In this document: in pieces, positions 8,078-16,058 of the stretch | How positions within the stretch are numbered: position 1 is the first letter of the stretch | Layout: every line of letters begins with the position of its first letter | Assembly: GCA_964615375.1 (NCBI GenBank) | Contig: CAZTOW010000004.1 | Span: 62,001-126,000, forward strand | Length of the DNA: 64,000 nucleotides | Direction: 5' to 3' | DNA from: CAZKWG01 sp964615375 | GTDB taxonomy: Bacteria > Myxococcota_A > UBA796 > CAZKWG01 | Notes under the pieces: model-generated | The model's input: the letters and a program-made list of their open reading frames with translations, nothing else | Database searches by the model: none | What the model was told of the DNA's origin: nothing | Made by a program: the position numbers and the translations under genes

Positions 8078-9280
8078 TCAGTACAGCAGGCACTCCTCCC
8101 GCAGCTCCGCCCAGGTGTCCAGCTCGGTCTTCCAGCGGTTCAGCAGGTCGCGGGGGCGGATTCGGGACTCCAGCCCCACCCGCGCCTCGTGGCTGCCGCA
8201 GAGCAGGTCGATGGCGATGGGGTCGTCCACGAACTCGTAGGTCTCGGTGCGCCAGCGGAAGTGCTCGGGGGCGGTGTGGATCGCCGCCTCCAGGACCACG
8301 AGGCCCAGCAGGAAGGGCTCCATCGCCCGGCGGTCGGTGACGAAGATCTCCACGCCGTGGCAGGGCTGGCCGCCGTGCTTCTGGAAGCGGGGCTCGAAGG
8401 TGGCGGCCCGGAAGGCGACGCCGGAGAGCTCGCTGTCCACCGCGCCCTGACGGCAGTAGCGGGCGAAGCGCTCGCGGTCGAGCCAGGGGGCGCCGACGAG
8501 GTGGAAGGGTCGGGTGGTGCCGCGGCCCTCGGACAGGTTGGTGCCCTCGATCAGGCACATCCCAGGGTAGATGGCCGCGGTCTCCAGGGTGGGCATGTTG
8601 GGGCTGGGGAAGACCCAGGGCTGGTCGGTCTCGTCGAGCCACTGGTCGCGCTCCCAGCCCTGGCAGGGGATGACCTCGAGCTCAGCCTTGATCCCGAGCT
8701 GCCGGACGAAGAAGGTCCCCAGCTCGCCCATGGTCATGCCGTGGCGGATGGCCAGGGGGCTCGCGCTCACGAAGCTCTCGAAGCCGGGCTGGACGACGTT
8801 GCCCTCCAGCGTGACCCCGTCGATGGGGTTCGGGCGGTCCAGCACGATGACCCGCGGCGCCCGCGGCATCCCGGCGCAGACCTCCAGGATGTACTGGAGC
8901 GTGGCCTGGAACGTGTAGTATCGGCTGCCGATGTCCTGGATGTCGAAGAGCAGGCAGTCCAGATCGTCGAGCTGCTCCGGCAGGGGGCGCAGGCTCTGGA
9001 CCGTGGGGCCGTAGAGCGAGACCACCGAGGGGCGCGCGGGCCCGCCGTCGGGCTCGCCGTTGCCGACGGCGACCATGTCCTGGGCGGTGGCCTCCAGCCC
9101 GTGCTCGGGGCCGAAGAGGCGCACGACGTCCACACCCGCCGCGCGCAGCAGGGGCAGGGCGTGGTCGAGCTCGCGCGTGATCGCGGTGTGGTTGCAGCAG
9201 AGCCCGACGCGCTGGCCGCGCAGCCGGGAGGGATCGGAGAGGAGGACTTCCAGGCCGGAGAGCATGGAGCGCTCTATCAC
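8078..9280 (-). CDS. namZ: DUF1343 / NamZ-type exo-beta-N-acetylmuramidase
   Basis: 400 residues from GTG at 9280, which has GGGGAG just upstream; ATG at 9265 is a possible alternative. Typical DUF1343 segments are GQRVGLCCNHTAIT, RLFGPEHGLEA, LLFDIQDIGSRYYTFQATL, VIVLDRPNPI, FPSPNMPTLETAAIYPGMCLIEGTNLSEGRGTTRPF. The family includes NamZ, which removes non-reducing N-acetylmuramic acid from peptidoglycan fragments, so this is a cell-wall recycling or turnover enzyme. No signal peptide is visible, whereas many relatives are exported. Divergent from the ABC transporter genes with only 37 bases between starts. Confidence 0.88.
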   Translation of the reverse strand: MIERSMLSGLEVLLSDPSRLRGQRVGLCCNHTAITRELDHALPLLRAAGVDVVRLFGPEHGLEATAQDMVAVGNGEPDGGPARPSVVSLYGPTVQSLRPLPEQLDDLDCLLFDIQDIGSRYYTFQATLQYILEVCAGMPRAPRVIVLDRPNPIDGVTLEGNVVQPGFESFVSASPLAIRHGMTMGELGTFFVRQLGIKAELEVIPCQGWERDQWLDETDQPWVFPSPNMPTLETAAIYPGMCLIEGTNLSEGRGTTRPFHLVGAPWLDRERFARYCRQGAVDSELSGVAFRAATFEPRFQKHGGQPCHGVEIFVTDRRAMEPFLLGLVVLEAAIHTAPEHFRWRTETYEFVDDPIAIDLLCGSHEARVGLESRIRPRDLLNRWKTELDTWAELREECLLY

Positions 9281-9317
9281 GCGCTCCCCTCCCCTGCCCT
9301 CATGATAGAACAGGGCG

Positions 9318-10241
9318 ATGGCGCCCTCCCTCCCCACCGGCGATCTCACGCTGCGCGGGGTCGAGGTGCGGGCCGGCGCCACGACCATCCTGAGCGGGAT
9401 GAACCTGACGCTGCGGCCGGGCGAGCTGGTGGGGCTCATCGGGCCCTCCGGCGCGGGCAAGAGCACGATGATCAAGGTCCTTCTTGGCATCCGCGAGCCC
9501 ACGGAGGGCAAGGTGGAGGCCGGAGGGCAGCCGCTCAGCGCGCTGGGGCCCGTGGGCTACGTGCCGCAGGACGACGCGCTGCACCTGAGCCTGACCGTGG
9601 CGGAGTCCCTGGACTTCTCGGCGCAGCTCCGCCTGCCTGACCTGGAGGAAGAGGCTCGCGCCGCGCGGATCCGCGAGGTCTGCGCCGCGGTGGGGCTCGC
9701 CGAGCGCATGGACCTGAAGATCGGCCGCCTCTCGGGCGGGCAGCGCAAGCGGGTGAGCGTGGCCCTGGAGCTGCTGACCGAGCCCCCGGTCCTCATCCTG
9801 GACGAGCCCACCAGCGGCCTGGACCCCGGGATGGAGGCCCAATTGATGGCGCTCTTCCAGGAGGTGGCGCGCACGGGCCGGGTGGTGATGGTGGCGACCC
9901 ACGCCATGCAGAGCCTGGAGCGCTGCGACGCCCTCGTCGTGCTGGTGGGCGGGCGCCTGGCCTTCTGCGGGCCGCCGCAGAGCGCGCTGAGCTGGTTCGA
10001 GACCGACCGTTACACAGGCGTCTTCGAGGAGCTGAAGAAGCATGCCCCCCTGGTCTGGGGCAGGCGCTGGCAGCAGCAGGGCGCGCAGCTCGCCGCGCGA
10101 CCGGCGCCGACGCTCCGCCCGGCTCCCCTCACCGCTTCGCCCTCCGCTCCCTCGCCCGCCCCCACGACCCCGAACCCGCGGGCCGCGGCTGAGGCCGAGC
10201 TGGCGGCGCTGAAGGCGAAGCTGCGCGGAGGTGGGGCGTGA
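9318..10241 (+). CDS. ABC transporter ATP-binding protein, ABCG-like
   Basis: 307 residues. Walker A GPSGAGKST, signature LSGGQRKR, Walker B VLILDEPTSGLD and H-loop VATHAM are all present. The order and wording (SGLDPGMEAQLM, LVVLVGGRLAFCGPP) resemble the ABCG/White half-transporter ATPases. A Pro/Ala/Thr-rich linker (residues about 262-290) precedes a short charged tail. Its stop overlaps the start of the permease gene (GTGA), so the two form one transporter; the substrate is unknown. Confidence 0.9.
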   Translation: MAPSLPTGDLTLRGVEVRAGATTILSGMNLTLRPGELVGLIGPSGAGKSTMIKVLLGIREPTEGKVEAGGQPLSALGPVGYVPQDDALHLSLTVAESLDFSAQLRLPDLEEEARAARIREVCAAVGLAERMDLKIGRLSGGQRKRVSVALELLTEPPVLILDEPTSGLDPGMEAQLMALFQEVARTGRVVMVATHAMQSLERCDALVVLVGGRLAFCGPPQSALSWFETDRYTGVFEELKKHAPLVWGRRWQQQGAQLAARPAPTLRPAPLTASPSAPSPAPTTPNPRAAAEAELAALKAKLRGGGA

Positions 10242-10978
10242 GCGCGCTGCCGACGCGGGCCCAGGCGAGCGTGCTCACCGCCCGCTACGCGGCGACCCTT
10301 CGCGGCGACGCGCTGACGGTGCTGCTCCTGGTGGCGCAGGCGCCGCTGATCGGCTGGCTGTGCGTGGTGGTGTGGGGCTCCATCGAGGAGGACACGCCCA
10401 CGCTCTGGTTCGTGATGTGCCTCTCGGCGCTCTGGTTCGGATGCATCGGCGCCTGCCGGGAGATCGTCAAGGAGCGCGCGATCCTGGAGCGGGAGCGCTT
10501 CTTCGGGCTCTCCATGGGCGCCTATGTGGCCTCCAAGCTCGCCGTGCTCGGGCTTGTGGGCCTCGTGCAGGTCATGGGGCTCCAGATCGTGATCGAGAGC
10601 AGCCTCTCCCTGCGCGGGCCCTACCTGCTCCAGACGCTGGCGCTCTGGGGGGCGGCGCTGTGCGGGACGGGGCTCGGGCTGCTGGTCAGCGCGCTCTCCC
10701 GCGCCCAGGAGCGGGCGGTGGGCGTGGTGCCCCTGATCATCCTCCCGCAGATCCTGTTCAGCGAGCTGGCCATCCCGCGGGACACCTTCTCCGACGCGGT
10801 GGCGCTCATCGAGAAGCTCATGCCCGTGCGCTGGGCCTACCGCGTCTTCCAGGAGTCGGCGGAGGGCGAGCCGGACTGGCTGATCGCGGGGGCCGACCTC
10901 GCCGTGCTCCCCCTGTACGCGACCCTGCTGTGCGCGGCGGCGGTGATCGCGCTGCGTCTGCGGCGGATCGAGACCTGA
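10238..10978 (+). CDS. ABC-2 type permease partner (ABCG-like)
   Basis: 246 residues from GTG at 10238, overlapping the ATPase stop. About six hydrophobic segments are seen, with the central ERAILERERFFGLSMGAYVASKL cytoplasmic stretch typical of ABCG/ABC-2 membrane domains and SRAQERAVGVVPLIILPQILFSELAIP near the end. It would form the membrane pore for the ATPase upstream. Followed nine bases later by a small anchored protein that may belong to the same operon. Confidence 0.85.
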   Translation: MSALPTRAQASVLTARYAATLRGDALTVLLLVAQAPLIGWLCVVVWGSIEEDTPTLWFVMCLSALWFGCIGACREIVKERAILERERFFGLSMGAYVASKLAVLGLVGLVQVMGLQIVIESSLSLRGPYLLQTLALWGAALCGTGLGLLVSALSRAQERAVGVVPLIILPQILFSELAIPRDTFSDAVALIEKLMPVRWAYRVFQESAEGEPDWLIAGADLAVLPLYATLLCAAAVIALRLRRIET

Positions 10979-10987
10979 GGTGAAATC

Positions 10988-11488
10988 TTGAAGTCATCCA
11001 GCAAGTGGCTGATCTTGTTCGGAATTCCAGCGATCGGAGTCGTAGGATACCTGGGCCTCGCCCACCTCACGGGCGGCGCCTACCCCACGCTCGGGCTCCC
11101 CCTGGGCGGGGAGGAGGGCCTGCTCCGCCGGACGACGATGAGCTTCTGGGAGGACATCCAGTTCAAGGACTTCGACAAGGCCGCGACCTACCACGCTCCC
11201 GACAAGCAGGCGGAGGTGGACATCCCCTACCTGCTGGAGCGCCTGTTCCTCGAGAAGCCGGAGATGCTCGACATCATGTCGTATGAGATCGTGATGGCGG
11301 ACGTGGACAGCTCGGGCCTGCGCGCGCGGGTGAAGACGAGGGTGAAGGTCAAGGATCTCGTTCGGCAGAAGGTGGATGACCGCGAGCTGATGCTGTACTA
11401 CAAGCGGGAGTCGGAGGGGGCGCCCTGGTACATGGACCTGGAGACCAGCCTGCGCAGCCTGGACGTGGAGAAGGAGAAGAAGCACTGA
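10988..11488 (+). CDS. Membrane-anchored NTF2-like hypothetical protein
   Basis: 166 residues from a TTG start at 10988 (AGGTGA upstream). The start is supported because the first 27 residues carry the single membrane segment WLILFGIPAIGVVGYLGLAHL; the next internal Met would lose it. The rest (FWEDIQFKDFDKAATYH ... RARVKTRVKVKDL ... YMDLETSLRSL) has the helix-helix-sheet look of the NTF2/SnoaL fold. It follows the ABC permease closely, so it may be an accessory protein of that transporter. No specific function recognised. Confidence 0.65.
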   Translation: MKSSSKWLILFGIPAIGVVGYLGLAHLTGGAYPTLGLPLGGEEGLLRRTTMSFWEDIQFKDFDKAATYHAPDKQAEVDIPYLLERLFLEKPEMLDIMSYEIVMADVDSSGLRARVKTRVKVKDLVRQKVDDRELMLYYKRESEGAPWYMDLETSLRSLDVEKEKKH

Positions 11489-11505
11489 GGGCGTTCAGCA
11501 TGTGC

Positions 11506-11539
11506 ATTCGCGAATACGATGTTTTATCTATCATAGATA
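11506..11539. other. Two short palindromes in an A+T-richer intergenic stretch
   Basis: ATTCGCGAAT (11506-11515) and TATCTAT-C-ATAGATA (11525-11539) are perfect palindromes 10 bases apart, in a stretch of clearly lower G+C than its surroundings. They lie between the ABC operon and the broken PD-(D/E)XK gene. They could be an operator or remnants of a mobile element; nothing else was recognised between 11489 and 11647. Confidence 0.4.
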
Positions 11540-11647
11540 CGCACCATATCAGCCCGAGCTGAACAGAACCGGACACTTTCTGTCCACATCCAGCGCTTTG
11601 AGCATGGCACGCCTCGCCTCCCACGATAAGCCCGGCGGGAGGCTGAA

Positions 11648-12698
11648 ATGTCACTCTCCTTCCCGCACGAGGCCATCGTCGATCTGGTCCGCGATCGACC
11701 AGCCTGGGTCGTGGACCTCGTCCGCCCCATCCTCGCGCTCGCCAAGACGCGACCCCCGGTCGCGCCTTGGCGCTTTCTTGCTGGTCGATAGCTCACAGTC
11801 GGGCGTTTCCTGGGGTTCGATACTTCATGGACACGTCAACGCCCGACTGCTGTCGCTATCTCCCCGCATCCCGTTCGGAGCGCGTATATTAACGCGCTCC
11901 TGCTCGTGATGGCTCCCCGAGCGCTGTGAGGCCACGCTGGCGCCGACCGACCTGGGGGAGCTCGCCCCTACGGAGCTCCGCGCGGACGTGGTGATCCGGC
12001 TGGAGGGGCCGGAGGGGCGCTGCGCGGTGGTGGTGGAGGTGCAGCTGGGCGATGACGAGGTGAAGGGCTGGACCTGGCCCGCCTACCTCGCCAATCTGCG
12101 CGCGCGGGAGCGCTCGGACGTGTTCCTGCTGGTGCTCACGCTGGACCGCCCGATGGCGCGCAGGCTCACCCGGGCCATCGCGCTGGGCCACCCCGGGTTC
12201 ACGCTCCGCCCGCTGGTGCTGGGACCGGACGAGCTCCCGGTGGTGACCGACCCGGAGCTGGCGCGGCGCACGCCGGCGCTGGCGGTGTTCTCCGCGCTGG
12301 CCCATGGGCGCGGGCCGCTGGGCGAGGCGATCGGGCGGGCGGCTCTCGCCGCGGTTCCCAGCCTGGACGAGACCCGGGCGCGGATGTACGTTGATCTCGT
12401 CCTGGCGTCCCTCAACGATCTCGCCCGCGGCGCGCTGGAGGCCATGATGCAAGAGGAATATCAGCTTCAGTCCGAGTTTCTGCGCAAGGTCGAGGCGCGG
12501 GGCGTCGAGAAGGGTACCCTCCTCGGATTGGACGATGGCGAGCGGACCATCCTCCTCCGGCTGATCCGCGCCCGCTTCGGAGAGCCCTCCCCGGCGGCGC
12601 TGGCTCGGCTCGAGGCCGCGGGCCGGGCCGAGCTCGAGCGCTGGGCGGATCGCGTGCTCACCGCCTCCAGCGTGGAGGATCTCCTGTCCTCGACCTGA
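11648..12698 (+). pseudogene. Interrupted Rpn-like PD-(D/E)XK nuclease gene with DUF4351-like C-terminus
   Basis: The first part (ATG 11648) reads MSLSFPHEAIVDLVRDRPAW and continues VVDLVRP, the usual opening of a family abundant in myxobacteria, then runs into a TAG at 11786-11788. The second part resumes in another frame after a TGA at 11907-11909 with LPERCEATLAPTDLGELAP and TELRADVVIRLEGPEGRC, then AVVVEVQLG, the D...ExQ core of Rpn/PD-(D/E)XK proteins. The C-terminus (LLRLIRARFGEP...ELERWADRVLTASSVEDLL) is DUF4351-like. The two halves join well if about 180 bases are removed. A GTG at 11988 could still start a 236-residue product, but this would lack the N-terminal domain and the first acidic residue. 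Confidence 0.7.
11732..11912. other. Short insert with inverted repeats breaking the PD-(D/E)XK gene
   Basis: The boundaries are estimated from where homologous-looking coding sequence stops and restarts. Inside are a perfect 12-base inverted repeat, CAGTCGGGCGTT (11796-11807) and its complement (11838-11849), with a 30-base loop, and a second 8-base one, GAGCGCGT/ACGCGCTC (11878-11885, 11892-11899). No open frame of note. It may be a small non-autonomous element or scrambled relic. Confidence 0.45.
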
Positions 12699-12789
12699 GG
12701 GCCGGCTCACATTTCTTTACACGCCCTCGACGAGAGCCTCCCCGCGCCGGGTCGCGAGGTGGATACCTTGTGGGCTGAGGAGGACTCCC

Positions 12790-13968
12790 ATGGCTGGTGG
12801 AAGCACCCGGACCCGCGACGGCAAGAGCGTGGTCGCGATCCTGCGCACGAAGCCGAAGACGGTGGTCGAGGACTACGGGCGGCTGCTGGACCTCGCGGGC
12901 TACCGTGAGGTCATCAAGCCGGACGTGACGACCATCCTCAAGAACAACATCTCCTGGCACCTGCTCTACCCGAGCGCCAACACCACCCCCTGGCAGACCG
13001 AGGGCGTCGCGCGCAAGCTGCGCGCGGACGGCTTCCAGGATCTGGTGGTGGTGGAGAACCGCACGGTCGTGACGCAGGCCCAGAAGGGCGAGAAGTACAA
13101 CAACTTCACGCCCGTCCACGAGAAGTACGGGCTGCCGGTGAAGTACAACTTCAACCCGGCGGACATGCGCTGGGTGACGTACAGGCCCAAGGGCAAGATG
13201 CTCTGCCTGGACGAGATCTTCCCGAAGGGGATCCGCATCCCCAACTACTTCTTCGGGAAGAACGTCATCCACCTGCCCACGGTGAAGACGCACATCTACA
13301 CCGACTACACCTGCGCGATGAAGAACGCCTTCGGCGCGCTGCTGGACACGAACCGCCACTACTGCCACCCGCGCATCCACGAGACGCTGGTGGACCTGCT
13401 GCGCATCCAGCAGGAGATCCAGGCGGGCACGTTCGCGGTGGCGGACTGCACGACCGCGGGCTCGGGCCCCGGCCCGCGGACGATGACGCCGGTGGTGAAG
13501 GATCTCATCATCGCCAGCGCCGATCAGGTGGCCATCGACGCGGTCGCGGCCAAGCTCATCGGCTTCGACCCGATGAAGGTGCCCTGCATCCGCCTGGCTC
13601 ACGAGCACGGGCTCGGCGCCGGGCACCTCGACGACATCGAGATCGTGGGCGACATGACCACCGCCGAGGTCAAGAACACCAACTGGGACTTCGTGGTCGG
13701 GGACAACGCCGCCAGCAAGGTGGGCGATCTGTTCTGGTTCGGGCCCATGAAGCCGCTGGCGCGCCTGATGTTCCAGACCCCGCTGGTCAACGCCTTCATC
13801 ATGGGCAGTTTCGTGTACCACGACTACATCTGGTACCCGATGGAGGGCCGCAAGGTCGTCAACGACTGGCTGACGAACACGGAGTGGGGCCACCTCTTCC
13901 TGAAGTACGGCAACCCCTTCGCCGACGAGGGTCAGCCGCTGACCCACCTGGATCCTCAGGAGGCCTGA
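12790..13968 (+). CDS. DUF362 domain-containing protein
   Basis: 392 residues from ATG at 12790 with GAGGAGG upstream. The DUF362 core is recognised from LKNNISWHLLYPSANTTPWQTEGVARKL, NVIHLPTVKTHIYTDYTCAMKNAFGAL, VADCTTAGSGPGPRTM and IASADQVAIDAVAAKLIGFDPMKVP. These proteins are thought to be cytoplasmic and some relatives carry ferredoxin clusters, but no CxxCxxC array is seen here. The biochemical role of the family is unknown. Its last 13 bases overlap the 3' end of the convergent aminotransferase gene. Confidence 0.88.
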   Translation: MAGGSTRTRDGKSVVAILRTKPKTVVEDYGRLLDLAGYREVIKPDVTTILKNNISWHLLYPSANTTPWQTEGVARKLRADGFQDLVVVENRTVVTQAQKGEKYNNFTPVHEKYGLPVKYNFNPADMRWVTYRPKGKMLCLDEIFPKGIRIPNYFFGKNVIHLPTVKTHIYTDYTCAMKNAFGALLDTNRHYCHPRIHETLVDLLRIQQEIQAGTFAVADCTTAGSGPGPRTMTPVVKDLIIASADQVAIDAVAAKLIGFDPMKVPCIRLAHEHGLGAGHLDDIEIVGDMTTAEVKNTNWDFVVGDNAASKVGDLFWFGPMKPLARLMFQTPLVNAFIMGSFVYHDYIWYPMEGRKVVNDWLTNTEWGHLFLKYGNPFADEGQPLTHLDPQEA

Positions 13969-14744
13969 GCCCGGTACTCCCCCGCGATCCGGGCCTGGAA
14001 GGCCGCGAGCAGGGCCCGCCCGACGGGTCCTTCGCCAGGGGCCGCGCGTCCGTCGAGCTCCACGATGGGCTGGAGCTCGCGGAGCGTCGAGCAGAGGTAG
14101 AGCTCGTCCCAGCCCCCGTCCACCGGGCAGAGCGCCTCGTGGACGACGAGTCCGAGGGCTCGCGCCTCCTCCAGCAGGGCCTCGCGCGTGACCCCCGCCA
14201 GGATCCGGCCGTCCAGCGGCGGCGTCCACAGCTCCCCCTCGCGCACGGCGAGCACGTTGGACCGCGTCCCCTCCAGCAGGAGGCCGGCGCGGTCCACCCA
14301 GATCACCTCGGAGACGCCGTACAGCGGCACCACCAGCGCCGATCCCGCCCGGCTCGTGTGCTTGACGGCGCCGGGAAGCCAGGCGGGGGGCTCGAAGACG
14401 GCGGTGGCGCAGCGGGCGAGGCCGCGCGCGGCGTCGAGCGGCATGGCCCGGACGATCCGGGCGCCTCCCGCGGTGAGCGTGACGCGCACGTTGCACTCCC
14501 CGGGGAGCGCGGCGATCACGGCCAGGATCTCCTCGCTGAGCACCCTGGAAGGAGGACAGACGATCCCCGTGGCGCCGGCGCTCTCGGCCAGACGCTCCAG
14601 GTGACGCTCCAGTCGGAAGGGGGCGCGCCCGTAGGTGCGCAGCGTCTCGAAGACCGAGAGCCCCAGGGTGAGCCCGGGATCATCGGCGTCCAGGGTGACA
14701 CCTCCGTCCGAGCAGGGCTGTCCGTCGACGATGACCGCGCGCAT
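13956..14744 (-). CDS. Class IV aminotransferase (PabC/IlvE/D-amino-acid transaminase fold)
   Basis: 262 residues from ATG at 14744; a longer frame would run into the tatB gene. Key features are LTLGLSVFETLRTYGRAPFRLERHLERL, the PLP lysine in GAVKHTSRAG, and LLLEGTRSNVLAV, the loop that binds the cofactor phosphate and supplies Glu. The length and the FETLR motif favour 4-amino-4-deoxychorismate lyase (folate synthesis) or a branched-chain aminotransferase; the sequence alone does not decide. No folate or branched-chain genes adjoin it. Confidence 0.85.
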   Translation of the reverse strand: MRAVIVDGQPCSDGGVTLDADDPGLTLGLSVFETLRTYGRAPFRLERHLERLAESAGATGIVCPPSRVLSEEILAVIAALPGECNVRVTLTAGGARIVRAMPLDAARGLARCATAVFEPPAWLPGAVKHTSRAGSALVVPLYGVSEVIWVDRAGLLLEGTRSNVLAVREGELWTPPLDGRILAGVTREALLEEARALGLVVHEALCPVDGGWDELYLCSTLRELQPIVELDGRAAPGEGPVGRALLAAFQARIAGEYRAQAS

Positions 14745-14796
14745 GTCGCCCTGATAACCGCCCCTGACCTCGTGGAGCAGGTTACATCGGCGGGCG

Positions 14797-15228
14797 ATGT
14801 TCAACCTCGGCCTCTCCGAGATCCTGGTGATCGCCGTCCTGACCATCCTGGTGGTCGGGCCGGACGACATCCCCAAGATGCTGCGCTATCTGGGCCGGCA
14901 GTACGGGAAGCTCACGCGCTACAGCGATGAGCTGCGGCGGGCCTTCATGATCGAGGCGGAGCGAGAGGAGGCCGCGGCCCGCGCGGCGGAGCTCAAGCGC
15001 AAGCGGGAGGAGGCCCGGCGTCGCGCCGACGAGCTCCGCGCCGCCGCGCTGGCCACGCGCCCCGGCGAGGGCGAGGCGCCGCTCCCCCGCCCGGAGTCGG
15101 CGCCCTCACCCGTCCCCTCCCCCTCACCGCTCCCCTCCCCCTCACCTCTCCCCGCCCCCCCTGCTCCCCCGAGCCCCGAGCCCGTGGCCGCACCTGCGCC
15201 AGAGAGCGCCGCGAGGGAGGGCTCATGA
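14797..15228 (+). CDS. tatB: TatA/B-type twin-arginine translocase subunit, probably TatB
   Basis: 143 residues. A single membrane helix (FNLGLSEILVIAVLTILVVGP) is followed by the conserved Pro-Asp/Glu-x-Ile-Pro-Lys turn (DDIPKML) and an amphipathic helix, then a long charged coiled-coil (EREEAAARAAELKRKREEARRRADEL). The Glu at position 8 after the helix start and the length fit TatB. The C-terminal tail from residue about 95 is an unusual Pro/Ser/Ala-rich tract with repeated PSPLP units. The stop overlaps the tatC start (ATGA), which confirms the assignment to the Tat system. Confidence 0.88.
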   Translation: MFNLGLSEILVIAVLTILVVGPDDIPKMLRYLGRQYGKLTRYSDELRRAFMIEAEREEAAARAAELKRKREEARRRADELRAAALATRPGEGEAPLPRPESAPSPVPSPSPLPSPSPLPAPPAPPSPEPVAAPAPESAAREGS

Positions 15229-16037
15229 GCCGCGTCACCCGTGGAGACGACGGGTTCGTGCGGGAGGACCCCGTCGAGTCCTACCGCATGCCCCTGCTGG
15301 AGCACCTTCACGAGCTCCGCAAGCGCCTCATCATCGCTGTCGCCTCCGTCCTGGTGGGCGTGAGCGTCACCTTCGCCTACGCCCAGGAGCTCTGGATCCT
15401 CCTCGTCTCGCCCATGAACCAGGCGCTCCAGGAGACCGGGCGCGGGACCATGGCGATGATGAACCCCGTGGAGGGCGTGGCGACCTATATCCGCGTCTCC
15501 ACCATCGCCGGCATCGCCCTGGCCAGCCCGGTGATCTTCTACCAGCTGTGGAAATTCGTCGCCCCGGGCCTGTACCCGAAGGAGCAGCGGATGATCCTGC
15601 CGCTGGTCATCGGGTCCACCACGCTCTTCCTCTCGGGCGTGATGTTCTGCTACCTCGTGGTCTTCCGCTTCGCCTTCCCCATCTTCCTGACGGTCACGCC
15701 CGCGGACGTGGAGGCGGTGGTCTCCATGGACAGCTACCTGAGCGTGGCGACCATGCTGCTGCTGGCCTTCGGGGTCTGCTTTCAGCTCCCGGTGGTCATC
15801 TACCTGCTCAGCGTGCTGGGGCTGGTGAACCACCGCGACCTCATCCGCTTCTTCCGCTACGCGATGGTCGGCATCTCCGTGCTGGCCGCGGTCCTGACGC
15901 CCACCACCGACCTCCTGTCGATGGCGCTGATGGCGGTGCCGCTCTCGGGTCTCTACGTGCTGTCCATCGGCGTCTCCTGGGCGTTTACCTCCAAGAAGGC
16001 CGCGGAGCCGGTCGAGGAGCCCCCCGCGGCGCAGTAG
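15225..16037 (+). CDS. tatC: Sec-independent protein translocase TatC
   Basis: 270 residues from ATG at 15225, overlapping tatB. The conserved N-terminus MPLLEHLHELRKRL, the LASPVIFYQLWKFVAPGLYPKEQR loop, and six hydrophobic segments identify TatC, the receptor for twin-arginine signal peptides in the cytoplasmic membrane. FAFPIFL and FQLPVVIYLLSVLGLV lie in helices 3-4. The C-terminus ends in an acidic/proline tail. No tatA is in the window, so it must lie elsewhere or TatB may serve both roles. Confidence 0.97.
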   Translation: MSRVTRGDDGFVREDPVESYRMPLLEHLHELRKRLIIAVASVLVGVSVTFAYAQELWILLVSPMNQALQETGRGTMAMMNPVEGVATYIRVSTIAGIALASPVIFYQLWKFVAPGLYPKEQRMILPLVIGSTTLFLSGVMFCYLVVFRFAFPIFLTVTPADVEAVVSMDSYLSVATMLLLAFGVCFQLPVVIYLLSVLGLVNHRDLIRFFRYAMVGISVLAAVLTPTTDLLSMALMAVPLSGLYVLSIGVSWAFTSKKAAEPVEEPPAAQ

Positions 16038-16058
16038 ACTGGGGCCAGGGGGTGCGCG

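Noticed and set aside
15100..15185. Tandem-repeat-like C/T-rich tract in tatB
   Set aside because: It codes a Pro/Ser-rich tail in frame with the rest of TatB, so it is a low-complexity linker and not a separate repeat element.
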